Below are positions 55,963 to 64,000 of a stretch of DNA of 64,000 nucleotides, piece after piece. Position 1 is the stretch's first letter, and the number at the start of each line of letters is the position of its first letter. The notes under the pieces were generated by a model that saw nothing but the letters and a program-made list of their open reading frames with translations, did not search any database and was not told where the DNA came from. This DNA comes from Ramlibacter albus (GTDB taxonomy: Bacteria > Pseudomonadota > Gammaproteobacteria > Burkholderiales > Burkholderiaceae_C): positions 1,054,001 to 1,118,000 of the forward strand of contig NZ_JACORU010000001.1 in NCBI RefSeq assembly GCF_014297445.1, written 5' to 3'. The position numbers and the translations under genes were made by a program.

Positions 55963-58900
55963 ATGACCCAGAAGGAGACAACGCCCCCGGCAGCGGAACC
56001 CGCCGGACTCCCCCCGTTCCGTGCCATCGCCGACCTCGTGCGCGAGCACGCGGCGGCGCGGCCCGCCGCCACCGCCTTGCACCAGGGCAAGCGCGCGGTG
56101 ACCTATGGCCAGCTCGACACGATGATGGACCGCGTGGCCGCTTCACTGCAGCGCGACGGGGTGCAGCCGCAGCAGTCCATCGCCATCTGCGCCGCCAACT
56201 CGCTCGAATACGCGGCGGTGTTCCTGGGCGCGCTGCGCGCCGGCGTCGTTGTCGCGCCGCTGCCGACCGGCACGGTGCCGGCGCAGCTGGCGGGCATGGT
56301 GGCGGACAGTGGTGCGAGGTTGCTGTTCGTGGATGCCGACACGCCGCAGATCGAGTCGCGCGTGAAGCGCATCGCGATGGACGGCAGGGCCACGCCCTCG
56401 CTGGAAGGCTGGCTCATGCCGGAAGGCAGCCGGCCGAAGCGCGTGGAGGCGCAGCCGCAGTGGGGCTTCAACATCATCTATTCGTCGGGTACGACCGGCA
56501 CGCCCAAGGGCATCGTGCAGCCGCACTCGATGCGCTGGGCGCACGTCGCGCGCGCCGACGCCTACGGCTATGGCCCGGAGTCCGTGACACTGCTCGCGAC
56601 GTCCCTTTGCTCCAACACCACGCTGGTGTGCTTCTTCCCGTCCATCGCACGAGGCGGTGCGGTGGTGCTGTCCGAAGGCCGCTTCGACCCGGCCGCGTAC
56701 CTGTCGCTGGCCGAGAAGGTGAAAGCTACGCACGCGATGCTGGTGCCGGTGCAGTACCAGCGGCTCATGGCGTACCCGGACTTCGACAAGTTCGACCTGT
56801 CGTCCTTCCACATGAAGTTCTGCACCAGCTCGCCGTTCAGCGCGAAGCTGAAGGCCGACGTGCTGAAGCGCTGGCCGGGCGGGCTCGTGGAGTACTACGG
56901 CATGACCGAAGGCGGCGGCTCGATCGTGCTGGAGGCGCACAACTACCCCGACAAGCTCCACACGGTCGGCAAGCCCGCGGCGAACCATGACGTGCGCCTG
57001 ATCGATGAGGAAGGCCGCGAGGTCGCGAGCGGCGAGGTGGGCGAGGTCGTCGGCCGCTCCGCGTCGATGATGACGGCGTACCACAACCAGCCGGAGAAGA
57101 CGCGCGAGGCGGAGTGGTACGACAGCGAGGGTCGCCGCTACATCCGCACGGGCGATGTGGGCCGCTTCGACGCCGACGGCTTCCTCACGCTGATGGACCG
57201 CCGCAAGGACATGATCATCAGCGGCGGCTTCAACATCTACCCGAGCGACATCGAGGCGGTGCTGCGCGAGCACGCCGGCGTGGCGGACGTGTCGGTGGTG
57301 GGCGTGCCCTCCGAAGCATGGGGCGAGTCGCCGGTCGCATTCGTCGTGCCGGGCAGGAACGCTCCCGCACCGGAAGCGCTGAAGGCCTGGGCCAACGAGC
57401 GCCTCGGCAAGACGCAGCGACTCGTCGACGTGCGCTATCGCGGCGAGCTGCCGCGCAGCGACATCGGCAAGGTGCTCAAGCGCCAGCTGCGCGATGAATA
57501 CCAGCCGAAGCCGCCCAACGTGCCGCAGATCCGCCTGTACCAGGACTGGCTGCAGAAGAAGCGCGGGCTCTCGTTGGACGGCTACGACGCGCTCTGGCGC
57601 TGGTCCACGACCGACCTGCCCGGGTTCTGGCAAAGCATCTGGGACTACTTCGAGCTGCAGTCGCCCACGGCGCACACCGCCGTGCTCGCCGACGACAGGA
57701 TGCCCGGCGCGAAGTGGTTCGAAGGCGCACAGTTCAACTACGCACAACAGGTGTTCCGCCATGCCGATGCGGCCCATGCGGCGGGCCTGCCGGCGGTGAT
57801 CAGCCGCAACGAGAAAGGCGTGGCGCGCGAGCTGTCCTGGCCCGAGCTGAAGCGGCAGGCGGCGTCGCTCGCCCTGCACCTGAAGGAGCAGGGTCTCGAG
57901 CCCGGCGACCGCGTGGCGGCGTACCTGCCGAACGTGCCGGAGACCATCGTCGCCTTCCTCGCCGTGGCCAGCCTCGGCGGCATCTGGAGCATTTGCTCGC
58001 CCGACATGGGCACGCCGGCCGTGCTGGACCGCTTCAGGCAGATCGAGCCCAAGGTGCTGATCGCGTGCGACGGCGTCACCTACGGCATGCGCGATTACGA
58101 CCGCACGCAGGTGGTGGCCGAGATGCGCAGTGCGCTGCCGAGCGTGCGGCACCTCGTCCTGCTGGACAACCTCGGCGTGGACACGCAGGCGCTGCAGCCT
58201 TTCGCCGGCCTCGCCCAGGCTTGCTCGCGTGACGACGCGGAAGTCGCGGCGTTCGAGCCGGTGTGGCTGCCCTTCGACCACCCGGTGTGGATCGTGTACT
58301 CGAGCGGCACCACCGGCCTGCCGAAGCCGATCGTGCACGGCCACGGCGGCATCGCCATCGTGATGCTGGCGCACCTCGTCCTGCACAGCGACATCGGCTG
58401 CAGCTACAAGCCCAACAACCTCGGCGAGCGCTTCCACTGGTACAGCTCCACCGGCTGGGTGATGTGGAACGCGCAGATGGCGGGCCTGCTCAATGGCACC
58501 ACCTGCTGCATCTACGACGGCAACCCGGGCGGTCCGCGCGACAAGCCGGACTGGACCACGCTGTGGCGCTTCGGCGCGGATGTGAAGGCCACCTTTTTCG
58601 GCGCAGGCGCGGCGTTCTTCGCGAACTGCATGAAGGCGCAGATCGACCTCTCCACTTGCGGCGACCTCACGAACGTGCGCGCGCTCGGCACCACCGGCTC
58701 GCCGCTGTCGGCCGACGTGCAGAACTGGGTCAACGCGCAGTTCGAGCGCATCGGCACGCCCGGCATGTGGTGGTCCAACATCTCCGGCGGCACCGACTTC
58801 GCGGGCGCGTTCATCGGCGGCAACCGCGAGCTGCCGCTCGTGCCCGGCGAGATGCAGTGCCGCCTGCTCGGCTGCGCGGTCGAAGCGTGGAACGAGCAAG

Positions 58901-59505
58901 GCGAACCCGTCATTGGCGAAGTGGGCGAGCTCGTCTGCGCGCGGCCCATTCCCTCGATGCCGCTGTACTTCTGGAACGACGAAGGCAACAAGCGCTACCT
59001 CTCGTCCTACTTCGACATGTACCCGGGCATCTGGCGGCACGGCGACTGGCTGAAGGTGACGCCCACGGGCAGCTGCATCATCTACGGCCGCAGCGACGCC
59101 ACGATCAACCGCCACGGCATGCGCATGGGCACGAGCGAGCTGTACGCGGCCGTCGAGGCCTTGCCCGAGGTTCTGGACTCGATGGTGGTGGACCTCGAAT
59201 ACCTCGGGCGCGAAAGCTACATGCCGCTCTTCGTCGTGCTGCGGCCCGGCGTGCAGCTCGACGACGCGATGAAGGCCAAGCTCAACGGTGCGATCCGCAC
59301 CGCGCTGTCGCCACGCTTCATCCCGGACGAGATCTTCCAGGTGCTGGAGATCCCGCGCACCCTGACCGGCAAGAAGCAGGAGCTGCCCGTGAAGAAGCTG
59401 CTGCTGGGCCAGCCGGTGGACAAAGTAGTCAACAAGGATGCAATGGCCAACCCCGCGTCGCTGGACTTCTACGTGGAACTTGCGAAGCGGCGCCCCGCTG
59501 CCTAG
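55963..59505 (+). CDS. Fusion of two ANL adenylate-forming enzymes (FadD-like + acetoacetyl-CoA synthetase-like)
   Basis: One frame of 1180 residues. The first half (about 1-525) is a complete acyl-CoA ligase-like enzyme: YSSGTTGTPKG, YYGMTEGG, GFNIYPSDIEAVL and the final-lysine region SDIGKVLKRQL. The second half (about 526-1180) is an acetoacetyl-CoA synthetase: RLYQDWLQKKRGL, YSSGTTGLPKP, WYSSTGWVMWN and the Lys region LTGKKQELPVKKLL. Both keep ATP and thiol-ester motifs. No stop or start is seen at the joint, and the second half has no Met at its expected start. Fusion of these two is unusual. The product would make two acyl-CoA types. It is controlled by the TetR operator. Confidence 0.88.
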   Translation: MTQKETTPPAAEPAGLPPFRAIADLVREHAAARPAATALHQGKRAVTYGQLDTMMDRVAASLQRDGVQPQQSIAICAANSLEYAAVFLGALRAGVVVAPLPTGTVPAQLAGMVADSGARLLFVDADTPQIESRVKRIAMDGRATPSLEGWLMPEGSRPKRVEAQPQWGFNIIYSSGTTGTPKGIVQPHSMRWAHVARADAYGYGPESVTLLATSLCSNTTLVCFFPSIARGGAVVLSEGRFDPAAYLSLAEKVKATHAMLVPVQYQRLMAYPDFDKFDLSSFHMKFCTSSPFSAKLKADVLKRWPGGLVEYYGMTEGGGSIVLEAHNYPDKLHTVGKPAANHDVRLIDEEGREVASGEVGEVVGRSASMMTAYHNQPEKTREAEWYDSEGRRYIRTGDVGRFDADGFLTLMDRRKDMIISGGFNIYPSDIEAVLREHAGVADVSVVGVPSEAWGESPVAFVVPGRNAPAPEALKAWANERLGKTQRLVDVRYRGELPRSDIGKVLKRQLRDEYQPKPPNVPQIRLYQDWLQKKRGLSLDGYDALWRWSTTDLPGFWQSIWDYFELQSPTAHTAVLADDRMPGAKWFEGAQFNYAQQVFRHADAAHAAGLPAVISRNEKGVARELSWPELKRQAASLALHLKEQGLEPGDRVAAYLPNVPETIVAFLAVASLGGIWSICSPDMGTPAVLDRFRQIEPKVLIACDGVTYGMRDYDRTQVVAEMRSALPSVRHLVLLDNLGVDTQALQPFAGLAQACSRDDAEVAAFEPVWLPFDHPVWIVYSSGTTGLPKPIVHGHGGIAIVMLAHLVLHSDIGCSYKPNNLGERFHWYSSTGWVMWNAQMAGLLNGTTCCIYDGNPGGPRDKPDWTTLWRFGADVKATFFGAGAAFFANCMKAQIDLSTCGDLTNVRALGTTGSPLSADVQNWVNAQFERIGTPGMWWSNISGGTDFAGAFIGGNRELPLVPGEMQCRLLGCAVEAWNEQGEPVIGEVGELVCARPIPSMPLYFWNDEGNKRYLSSYFDMYPGIWRHGDWLKVTPTGSCIIYGRSDATINRHGMRMGTSELYAAVEALPEVLDSMVVDLEYLGRESYMPLFVVLRPGVQLDDAMKAKLNGAIRTALSPRFIPDEIFQVLEIPRTLTGKKQELPVKKLLLGQPVDKVVNKDAMANPASLDFYVELAKRRPAA

Positions 59506-59514
59506 CATCGGCCC

Positions 59515-60618
59515 ATGTTCCTGAAAAACTGCTGGTACGTGGCCTGCTGGGACCACGAGCTCATCGACGGCAAGATGCTGGCGCGCACGATCCTCGAGGA
59601 GCCCGTGGTTCTCTACAAGGCCGAGACGGGGCGCGTCGTCGCGCTGCGCGACCGCTGCTGCCATCGCGGCGCGCCGCTGTCCATCGGCCGGCGCGAAGGC
59701 GAGTGCGTCCGCTGCATGTACCACGGCCTGAAGTTCGACCCCTCGGGCAAGTGCATCCAGATTCCCGGGCAGGAGAACATCCCGCCCAAGCTCGGCGTGC
59801 GCAGCTTCCCGGTGGTGGAGAAGGACCACCTTGTCTGGATCTGGATGGGCGATGCCGAGAAGGCCGACGCCTCGCAGATCGTGGACTACCCGTACCTGCG
59901 CGATGCGCAGTGGAAGGGCATCCCCGAGTACATGCACTACGACGCCAACTGGCTGCTGATCGTCGACAACCTCTCCGACTTCGCGCACCTCGCGTTCGTG
60001 CACACCAACACGCTCGGCGGCTCGGAGGAGTACGCGTACAAGACCAAGCCGGTGGCGATCGAGCGGCTGGACGATGGCTTCCGCGTCGAGCGCTGGCACA
60101 TGGACGCACCGCCGCCGCCCTTCCACAGGAAGGTGCTGCCGGCCGACGAAAAGGCGAAGAACGTCGACCGCCGCAACATCGGCCGCATGCTCATCCCGGG
60201 CATCTTCTTCCTCGAGTCGATGTTTTCGCCCGCGGGCAGCGGCAGCGAGCGCGGCAACCGCGAGGGCACGCGCGAATACCGCAACTGCCAGTTCATGACG
60301 CCCGAGACGCGGCGCACGACGCACTTCTTCTTCGTCTACCTGAACAACTTCGAGGGCAGCGACACCAACATCTCGCGGTCGCTGCGCGACAGCCTGATCG
60401 AAGGCTTCATGGAAGACAAGCACATCATCGAGCACCAGCAGAAGGTGATCGACACCGACGCGCAGTACCGCATGCAGGCCATCGCCGCGGATGCGGCGCT
60501 GTCGCACTTCAGGCTCACGCTGTCGAAGAAGATCGCGCAGGAGCAGGCCGAGGAGGCCGCGCGCGTGCCGCCGGAGAAGGAGCCGCTGCGCCCGCACGAG
60601 CTGCTGCTGCGTTCCTGA
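59515..60618 (+). CDS. Rieske (2Fe-2S) aromatic oxygenase, vanillate demethylase alpha-like
   Basis: A 367-residue oxygenase subunit. Rieske ligands CxH and CxxH in CCHRGAPLS and CVRCMYHGLKFD, the mononuclear iron site NLSDFAHLAFVHTN (two His) with a distal acid, and an FFLESMFSPAG strand. This is the VanA/Rieske non-haem type that demethylates or hydroxylates aromatics with a separate reductase, which is not present next to it. It begins nine bases after the double ligase stop. Confidence 0.92.
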   Translation: MFLKNCWYVACWDHELIDGKMLARTILEEPVVLYKAETGRVVALRDRCCHRGAPLSIGRREGECVRCMYHGLKFDPSGKCIQIPGQENIPPKLGVRSFPVVEKDHLVWIWMGDAEKADASQIVDYPYLRDAQWKGIPEYMHYDANWLLIVDNLSDFAHLAFVHTNTLGGSEEYAYKTKPVAIERLDDGFRVERWHMDAPPPPFHRKVLPADEKAKNVDRRNIGRMLIPGIFFLESMFSPAGSGSERGNREGTREYRNCQFMTPETRRTTHFFFVYLNNFEGSDTNISRSLRDSLIEGFMEDKHIIEHQQKVIDTDAQYRMQAIAADAALSHFRLTLSKKIAQEQAEEAARVPPEKEPLRPHELLLRS

Positions 60619-60640
60619 TCCAGCGCAAACTTTCACTTGA

Positions 60641-60659
60641 CCGCCCGCAAGGCGGGCGG
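60641..60659. terminator. GC hairpin after the Rieske gene
   Basis: An 8-bp perfect stem (ccgcccgc, aag, gcgggcgg) 22 bases after the stop. There is no T run, so it is a weak candidate. Confidence 0.35.
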
Positions 60660-60685
60660 CGGCCCCGCTTCCCAGAATGGGTGGC

Positions 60686-61381
60686 ATGGGCCTGCACGAT
60701 CCCACCCCCACCCTGCGGCGAAGGCACTTCGTCCTGGGTGCGCTCGCGTCCGCGGTGCTGCCGCGGCCCGCGGCGGCGGCCGAGATCCGCACGCCCTCCG
60801 AACTCGCCGAGCTGTTCCGCCGGGAGGTGATCCAGAAGCTGGACGTGCCGCGCTCCGAGGCGCTGCTCTACGGCTCGATGACCGAGATGCAGCTGCCCGA
60901 AGGCTGGCAGGGCGGCAACGCGCCGCAGTACCTGCTGGCGGTGGACAAGAACGTGAACATCCAGGTGGCCTTCCTCTACTGGCGGCTCATGCCCGGCCAC
61001 TACCAGCTGGTCGGTGCAGCGCCGGCGAGTACCGGCGCCTTGCCGGCGAACGAAACGCCGGACGGCGTGTTCGAACGCACGTCCTCCGCCGCAGTGCGCG
61101 AGCTGGAGTTCATGACGCGCCGCCCGAGCTTCGTCGCCGGCCGCATGCAGCAGTGCGAAGTGCGTTTGTGCGCGCGCGCCGCCGACAGTGCCGCGATCGG
61201 CCACCTCGGCCAGCCGCACTCCGACGGCTGCGTGCTGCTGCCGCCCTCGATGCTGGCTTTCGTGGAGCGCCATGGCGTGCTGGACGCCACGCGGCCCACG
61301 CCGAAGTTGCCTTACCCCGGGCGGGTGATGGTGGTCATCGACAGCGAGCGCGTCGACCGCCCCGAGTGGTGCGACTGCTGA
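60686..61381 (+). CDS. Exported protein with an L,D-transpeptidase-like SDGC motif
   Basis: A 231-residue protein with an Arg-rich signal peptide (TLRRRHFVLGALASAVLPRPAAA, Tat-like in charge). Near the end HLGQPHSDGCVLLPPSMLAF resembles the L,D-transpeptidase (YkuD) catalytic motif, which is normally SHGC; here Asp replaces His. If catalytic it would be an atypical cross-linker of peptidoglycan. Start chosen at ATG 60686; an ATG at 60677 lies in a cagaatg promoter-like motif. Confidence 0.65.
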   Translation: MGLHDPTPTLRRRHFVLGALASAVLPRPAAAAEIRTPSELAELFRREVIQKLDVPRSEALLYGSMTEMQLPEGWQGGNAPQYLLAVDKNVNIQVAFLYWRLMPGHYQLVGAAPASTGALPANETPDGVFERTSSAAVRELEFMTRRPSFVAGRMQQCEVRLCARAADSAAIGHLGQPHSDGCVLLPPSMLAFVERHGVLDATRPTPKLPYPGRVMVVIDSERVDRPEWCDC

Positions 61382-61382
61382 C

Positions 61383-62570
61383 TCAAGGCGCCTTCACCTG
61401 GAACACCTGGCGCAGGTAGGCCAGGAAAGTCTCGTCGCTGCACATCGTCTTGCCCGGCGAGTCCGAGAGCTTGGCCACCGGTTGGCCGTTCGCGGCAGTG
61501 AGCTTCATCACGATGTTCAGCGCCGTGAGCCCCATGTCGTTCGTGAGGTTGGTGCCGATACCGAAACCCAGCTGCGTTCGGTCCGCGAGCGCGTCGTAGA
61601 TCTCGATCGACTTCTGCAGGTCAAGCCCGTCGGAAAACACCATGCGCTTAGTCCGCGCATCGATGCGCAGCTTCCGGTAGTGCGCGAGGGCTTTCTCGCC
61701 CCATTCGATGGGGTCGCCGGAGTCGTGGCGCAGGCCGTCGAACAGCTTGGCGAAGTAGAGGTCGAAGTCGGCGAGGAAGGCGTCCATGCCGACGACGTCG
61801 GTCAACGCCGTGCCGAGGTCGCCGCGGTATTCCTGCACCCAGTCCTCGAGTGCCGCGCGCTGGAAGTCGCGCAGGCGCACGCCGAGCGCCTGGTACGTCT
61901 GCAGGTACTCGTGCGCCATGGTCCCGATGGGCACGAGGCCGAGGTCGCGCGCCAGCAGCACGTTCGACGTGCCCTTGAAGAACTGCGGCGCCTCGCCCTG
62001 AAACCGCGCGACCACCTCGCGCTGCCACGCGCCGGAAAAGCGGCGGCGCACGCCGAAGTCGAACAGCTCGAAGGGGTGCGCCTTCTGCGGGCGCCTTGCG
62101 AAGTCGCGCAGCATCTGGATCTTGGCCGCGAGCCGCTTGCGCCCTTCTTCCAGCGCGCGCTGCGCATCGAACCGGCGGAAGTACAGCTCGTTGACGATCG
62201 CCAGCACGAAGATCTCGAAGGCCATCACATGCACCTGCGGCCCGTGCGCGACGATCCGCAGGTCCTCGCCGTCCGCCTGCACGTCGATGAAGCGGCGCTG
62301 GAACCGGAAGATGCGCAGGAAGTCGACGAAGTCGCTCTTGATGAAGCGCAGACCGCCCACGTACGCGAGCTCGTCCTCGCGGAACTGCAGGGAGCACAGG
62401 TGGTCCAGCTCGCGCTCGACTTCCGGCAGCAGTTCGGCGAGCGGGTACTCGGGCCGGTTGCGGCACTTGAACGTGTACTCGGCTTGCGTCTGCGGGTGGC
62501 GATGCAGCATGGCCTGCCACATCGTGAACTTGTACAGGTCCGTGTCGATGAGGCTCGTGATGACGGCCAT
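61383..62570 (-). CDS. pncB: Nicotinate phosphoribosyltransferase
   Basis: A 395-residue enzyme that makes nicotinate mononucleotide from nicotinic acid for NAD salvage. Family start [21 protein letters not shown], the phosphoribosyl site [48 protein letters not shown] and [14 protein letters not shown]. It follows pncA by 17 bases and belongs with it. Confidence 0.96.
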   Translation of the reverse strand: MAVITSLIDTDLYKFTMWQAMLHRHPQTQAEYTFKCRNRPEYPLAELLPEVERELDHLCSLQFREDELAYVGGLRFIKSDFVDFLRIFRFQRRFIDVQADGEDLRIVAHGPQVHVMAFEIFVLAIVNELYFRRFDAQRALEEGRKRLAAKIQMLRDFARRPQKAHPFELFDFGVRRRFSGAWQREVVARFQGEAPQFFKGTSNVLLARDLGLVPIGTMAHEYLQTYQALGVRLRDFQRAALEDWVQEYRGDLGTALTDVVGMDAFLADFDLYFAKLFDGLRHDSGDPIEWGEKALAHYRKLRIDARTKRMVFSDGLDLQKSIEIYDALADRTQLGFGIGTNLTNDMGLTALNIVMKLTAANGQPVAKLSDSPGKTMCSDETFLAYLRQVFQVKAP

Positions 62571-62587
62571 GGCGTGGGCTCCCGTGT

Positions 62588-63403
62588 TCAGGCGTCGACG
62601 TCCCGCAGCAGCCCGGCGGTGGTGGTGACGCGCACGCCCTTGCGGCGCATCGCGTCGAGGAATTCACCGGCTTGCGCTTCGAAGCCCGCCACGGGGCTCA
62701 TGCAGTCCTGCAACAGCACGATCTTGCCAGCATTGCGCGAGGGCATGTGCTGCACGAGGTGCTCGGTCGTGGCGCGCACGCAGTGGCTGCTGGCTTCCCC
62801 GGCGATGGCGATGGTGGAGGCGCGGTCGAGTTGCGCGACGAGCCGCGTGTTCAGCTGCGTCTCGGGGTCTTCGGCGTCCGGCACTTCGGCCTGCAGCGCG
62901 CTGTAGTTCTCGGTCCAGGCGTTCATGCCCTTCATGACGTGCCGCACCGGCACGAGACGCGCGGCCTCCCAGCGGTTGTAGGCGGCGCGCAGTTCGTCCT
63001 CGACGTTGTGGCCCCAGGTGCCCACCTCGCAATGCACCGGCCACACCATCAGCGAGTAGCGGCCGCCGGCTTCCAGCGCGTCGAGGTAGGCCAGCACGCG
63101 CGGCAGGTCACCGTCGCGGCGCGGCCGGTACTTGCCGGCGCGCACGTCGGCGGAGCTGACCTGGGTGAACGGCGCGACGTCGCGGCCATCGCCTTGCACC
63201 CACATCGCCGGCCGCTCGATGCCCACGCTGTGGTGCGTGTCGAGCGTGACGCAGATCGCGTCGATGCGCGACTGCGCCTGGTCGATGAATGCGGCCAGCC
63301 GCGCCATGTCGGCCTTGGCGCCGGCGACCGGCAACGCCGCGCCGGGCATGTCCATGAAGTCGTTCTGCGGGTCGATGACGAGGAGCGTGAGGCCGGTGTC
63401 CAT
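62588..63403 (-). CDS. pncA: Nicotinamidase-like isochorismatase-fold hydrolase
   Basis: A 271-residue cysteine hydrolase that converts nicotinamide to nicotinate. Catalytic Asp in VIDPQNDFM near the start, metal-binding His in DTHHSVGIE, Lys region [12 protein letters not shown], and the nucleophile Cys in [13 protein letters not shown]. It is longer than typical PncA (about 210 residues), by an insertion around the middle. ATG 63403 follows acggag. Feeds PncB. Confidence 0.9.
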   Translation of the reverse strand: MDTGLTLLVIDPQNDFMDMPGAALPVAGAKADMARLAAFIDQAQSRIDAICVTLDTHHSVGIERPAMWVQGDGRDVAPFTQVSSADVRAGKYRPRRDGDLPRVLAYLDALEAGGRYSLMVWPVHCEVGTWGHNVEDELRAAYNRWEAARLVPVRHVMKGMNAWTENYSALQAEVPDAEDPETQLNTRLVAQLDRASTIAIAGEASSHCVRATTEHLVQHMPSRNAGKIVLLQDCMSPVAGFEAQAGEFLDAMRRKGVRVTTTAGLLRDVDA

Positions 63404-63420
63404 GGACTTCTCCGTTGATG

Positions 63421-63435
63421 GTTGTATAGTACAAC
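63421..63435. promoter_or_regulatory. Palindrome between pncA and pnuC
   Basis: gttgta-tag-tacaac, a perfect 6-bp dyad in the divergent gap between the pncA start (63403) and the pnuC start (63438), three bases from the latter. Probably an operator for an NAD-metabolism regulator (NrtR-like), not identified here. Confidence 0.6.
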
Positions 63436-63437
63436 TT

Positions 63438-64000
63438 ATGGAGCTCGCGGGCCAGGCCGTCTCACCGGTCGAGGCGGTGGCATTCGTCACCGGCCTCGCT
63501 TCCGTGTGGTATGCGCAGCGGCTGAACATCGCCACGTGGCCGACCGGCATCGTGAGCGTGCTGTGCTTTGCGTGGGTGTTCTTCCATGCGAAGCTCTACG
63601 CCGATGCGGGGCTGCAGCTCGTCTTCTGCGTGCTGTGCGGCTGGGGCTGGTGGAAGTGGCGGCAGGGGCAGGGGCGCGAAGGTGTGATCCGCGTGTCGCG
63701 AGCTCCCATGCGCGAACTGGTGCTGGGGCTCGTCGCAGCGATGCTCGCAACCGCCGCATGCGCATGGCTGCTGCGCACGCACAGCGACAGCCCGGTCCCG
63801 TGGCCCGATGCGGTGATCTTCTCCTTCAGCCTGCTCGCCACCTGGAAACAGGCGCGCGGCTGGATCGATTGCTGGTGGGTGTGGATCGCGGTGGACATCG
63901 TGTCGGTTCCGCTCTACTGGAGCCGCTCCTTGCCGCTCACAGCGGTGCTGTACGTCCTCTTCCTCGGGCTGTGCGTCGCGGGTTGGCGGCACTGGTCGCG
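63438..64000 (+). CDS. pnuC: Nicotinamide riboside transporter PnuC, 3' end missing
   Basis: Open frame from ATG 63438 to the window end with no stop, about 187 residues visible. It is membrane protein-like with many Trp: EAVAFVTGLASVWYAQRLNIATWP, KLYADAGLQLVF, GWGWWKW and later WIDCWWVWIAVDIVSVPLYWSRSLPLTAVLY are PnuC features. It imports nicotinamide riboside for NAD synthesis, consistent with the divergent pncAB genes. Confidence 0.85.
   Translation, partial: MELAGQAVSPVEAVAFVTGLASVWYAQRLNIATWPTGIVSVLCFAWVFFHAKLYADAGLQLVFCVLCGWGWWKWRQGQGREGVIRVSRAPMRELVLGLVAAMLATAACAWLLRTHSDSPVPWPDAVIFSFSLLATWKQARGWIDCWWVWIAVDIVSVPLYWSRSLPLTAVLYVLFLGLCVAGWRHWS

Noticed and set aside
56143..60792. Very long minus-strand frame of 1549 codons
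   Set aside because: It is antisense to the double ligase and Rieske genes, is His/Arg/Val-rich and matches no family. It is a GC-driven shadow frame.

Overview
The window looks like a GC-rich betaproteobacterial chromosome of the order Burkholderiales, most like the Comamonadaceae. It runs from the end of dnaN through gyrB to the mnmG-rsmG-lysE-parA-hydrolase-parB block. The high GC, the gene order and families such as NnrU, the LTXXQ protein and the ybhP-clsB-ybhN operon all fit this. No rRNA, tRNA, CRISPR array or insertion sequence was seen.

Layout. 1-3.6 kb: dnaN (5' end missing) and gyrB, closed by two near-identical hairpins. 3.65-10.65 kb: a lower-GC restriction island with a damaged HipB-like gene, vsr, a Dcm-type cytosine methyltransferase and a four-gene operon (SNF2-type ATPase, stand-alone EcoRII-N/B3-like DNA-binding protein, MORC-like GHKL ATPase, HNH nuclease). 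10.7-22.1 kb: an accessory patch with NnrU, HicB with a hicA remnant, an HD hydrolase, a fic gene whose middle lies in reverse orientation, a second intact fic gene behind a cluster of operator-like palindromes, a frameshifted RHS toxin-like gene with a candidate immunity gene, a cytidylate-kinase-like gene and a DUF4143 ATPase. 22.13-22.35 kb: a non-coding stretch that resembles a replication-origin unwinding module. 22.4-40.2 kb: mostly housekeeping genes (minCDE, the clsB operon, pagL, the copper genes cueR-copZ//copA, GST, AsmA-like, transglutaminase, class II aldolase with a Crp-type regulator).

40.3-46.5 kb: mnmG, a 550-bp imperfect inverted repeat, rsmG, lysE, parA, a small hydrolase and parB. 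An exact parS lies inside mnmG and a one-mismatch parS inside rsmG, so the ParABS partition system and its centromere are together. 46.5-55.2 kb: FAD oxidase, EF-hand protein, cobalamin adenosyltransferase, a membrane adenylate cyclase, thioesterase, uracil permease, thiolase, alpha/beta hydrolase and an unlisted 37-residue ORF. 55.3-60.6 kb: a TetR regulator with two matching operators that link the hydrolase/thiolase run to a 1180-residue double adenylate-forming enzyme, then a Rieske oxygenase. 60.7-64 kb: an L,D-transpeptidase-like exported protein and a NAD salvage locus (pncB-pncA divergent from a pnuC cut by the window end).

The best candidate for an under-described system is the 3.9-10.65 kb island. 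A Dcm-type methylase and Vsr sit beside an operon that separates sequence recognition (EcoRII-N fold), two ATPase engines (SNF2 and GHKL/MORC-like) and the nuclease (HNH) into four overlapping genes.
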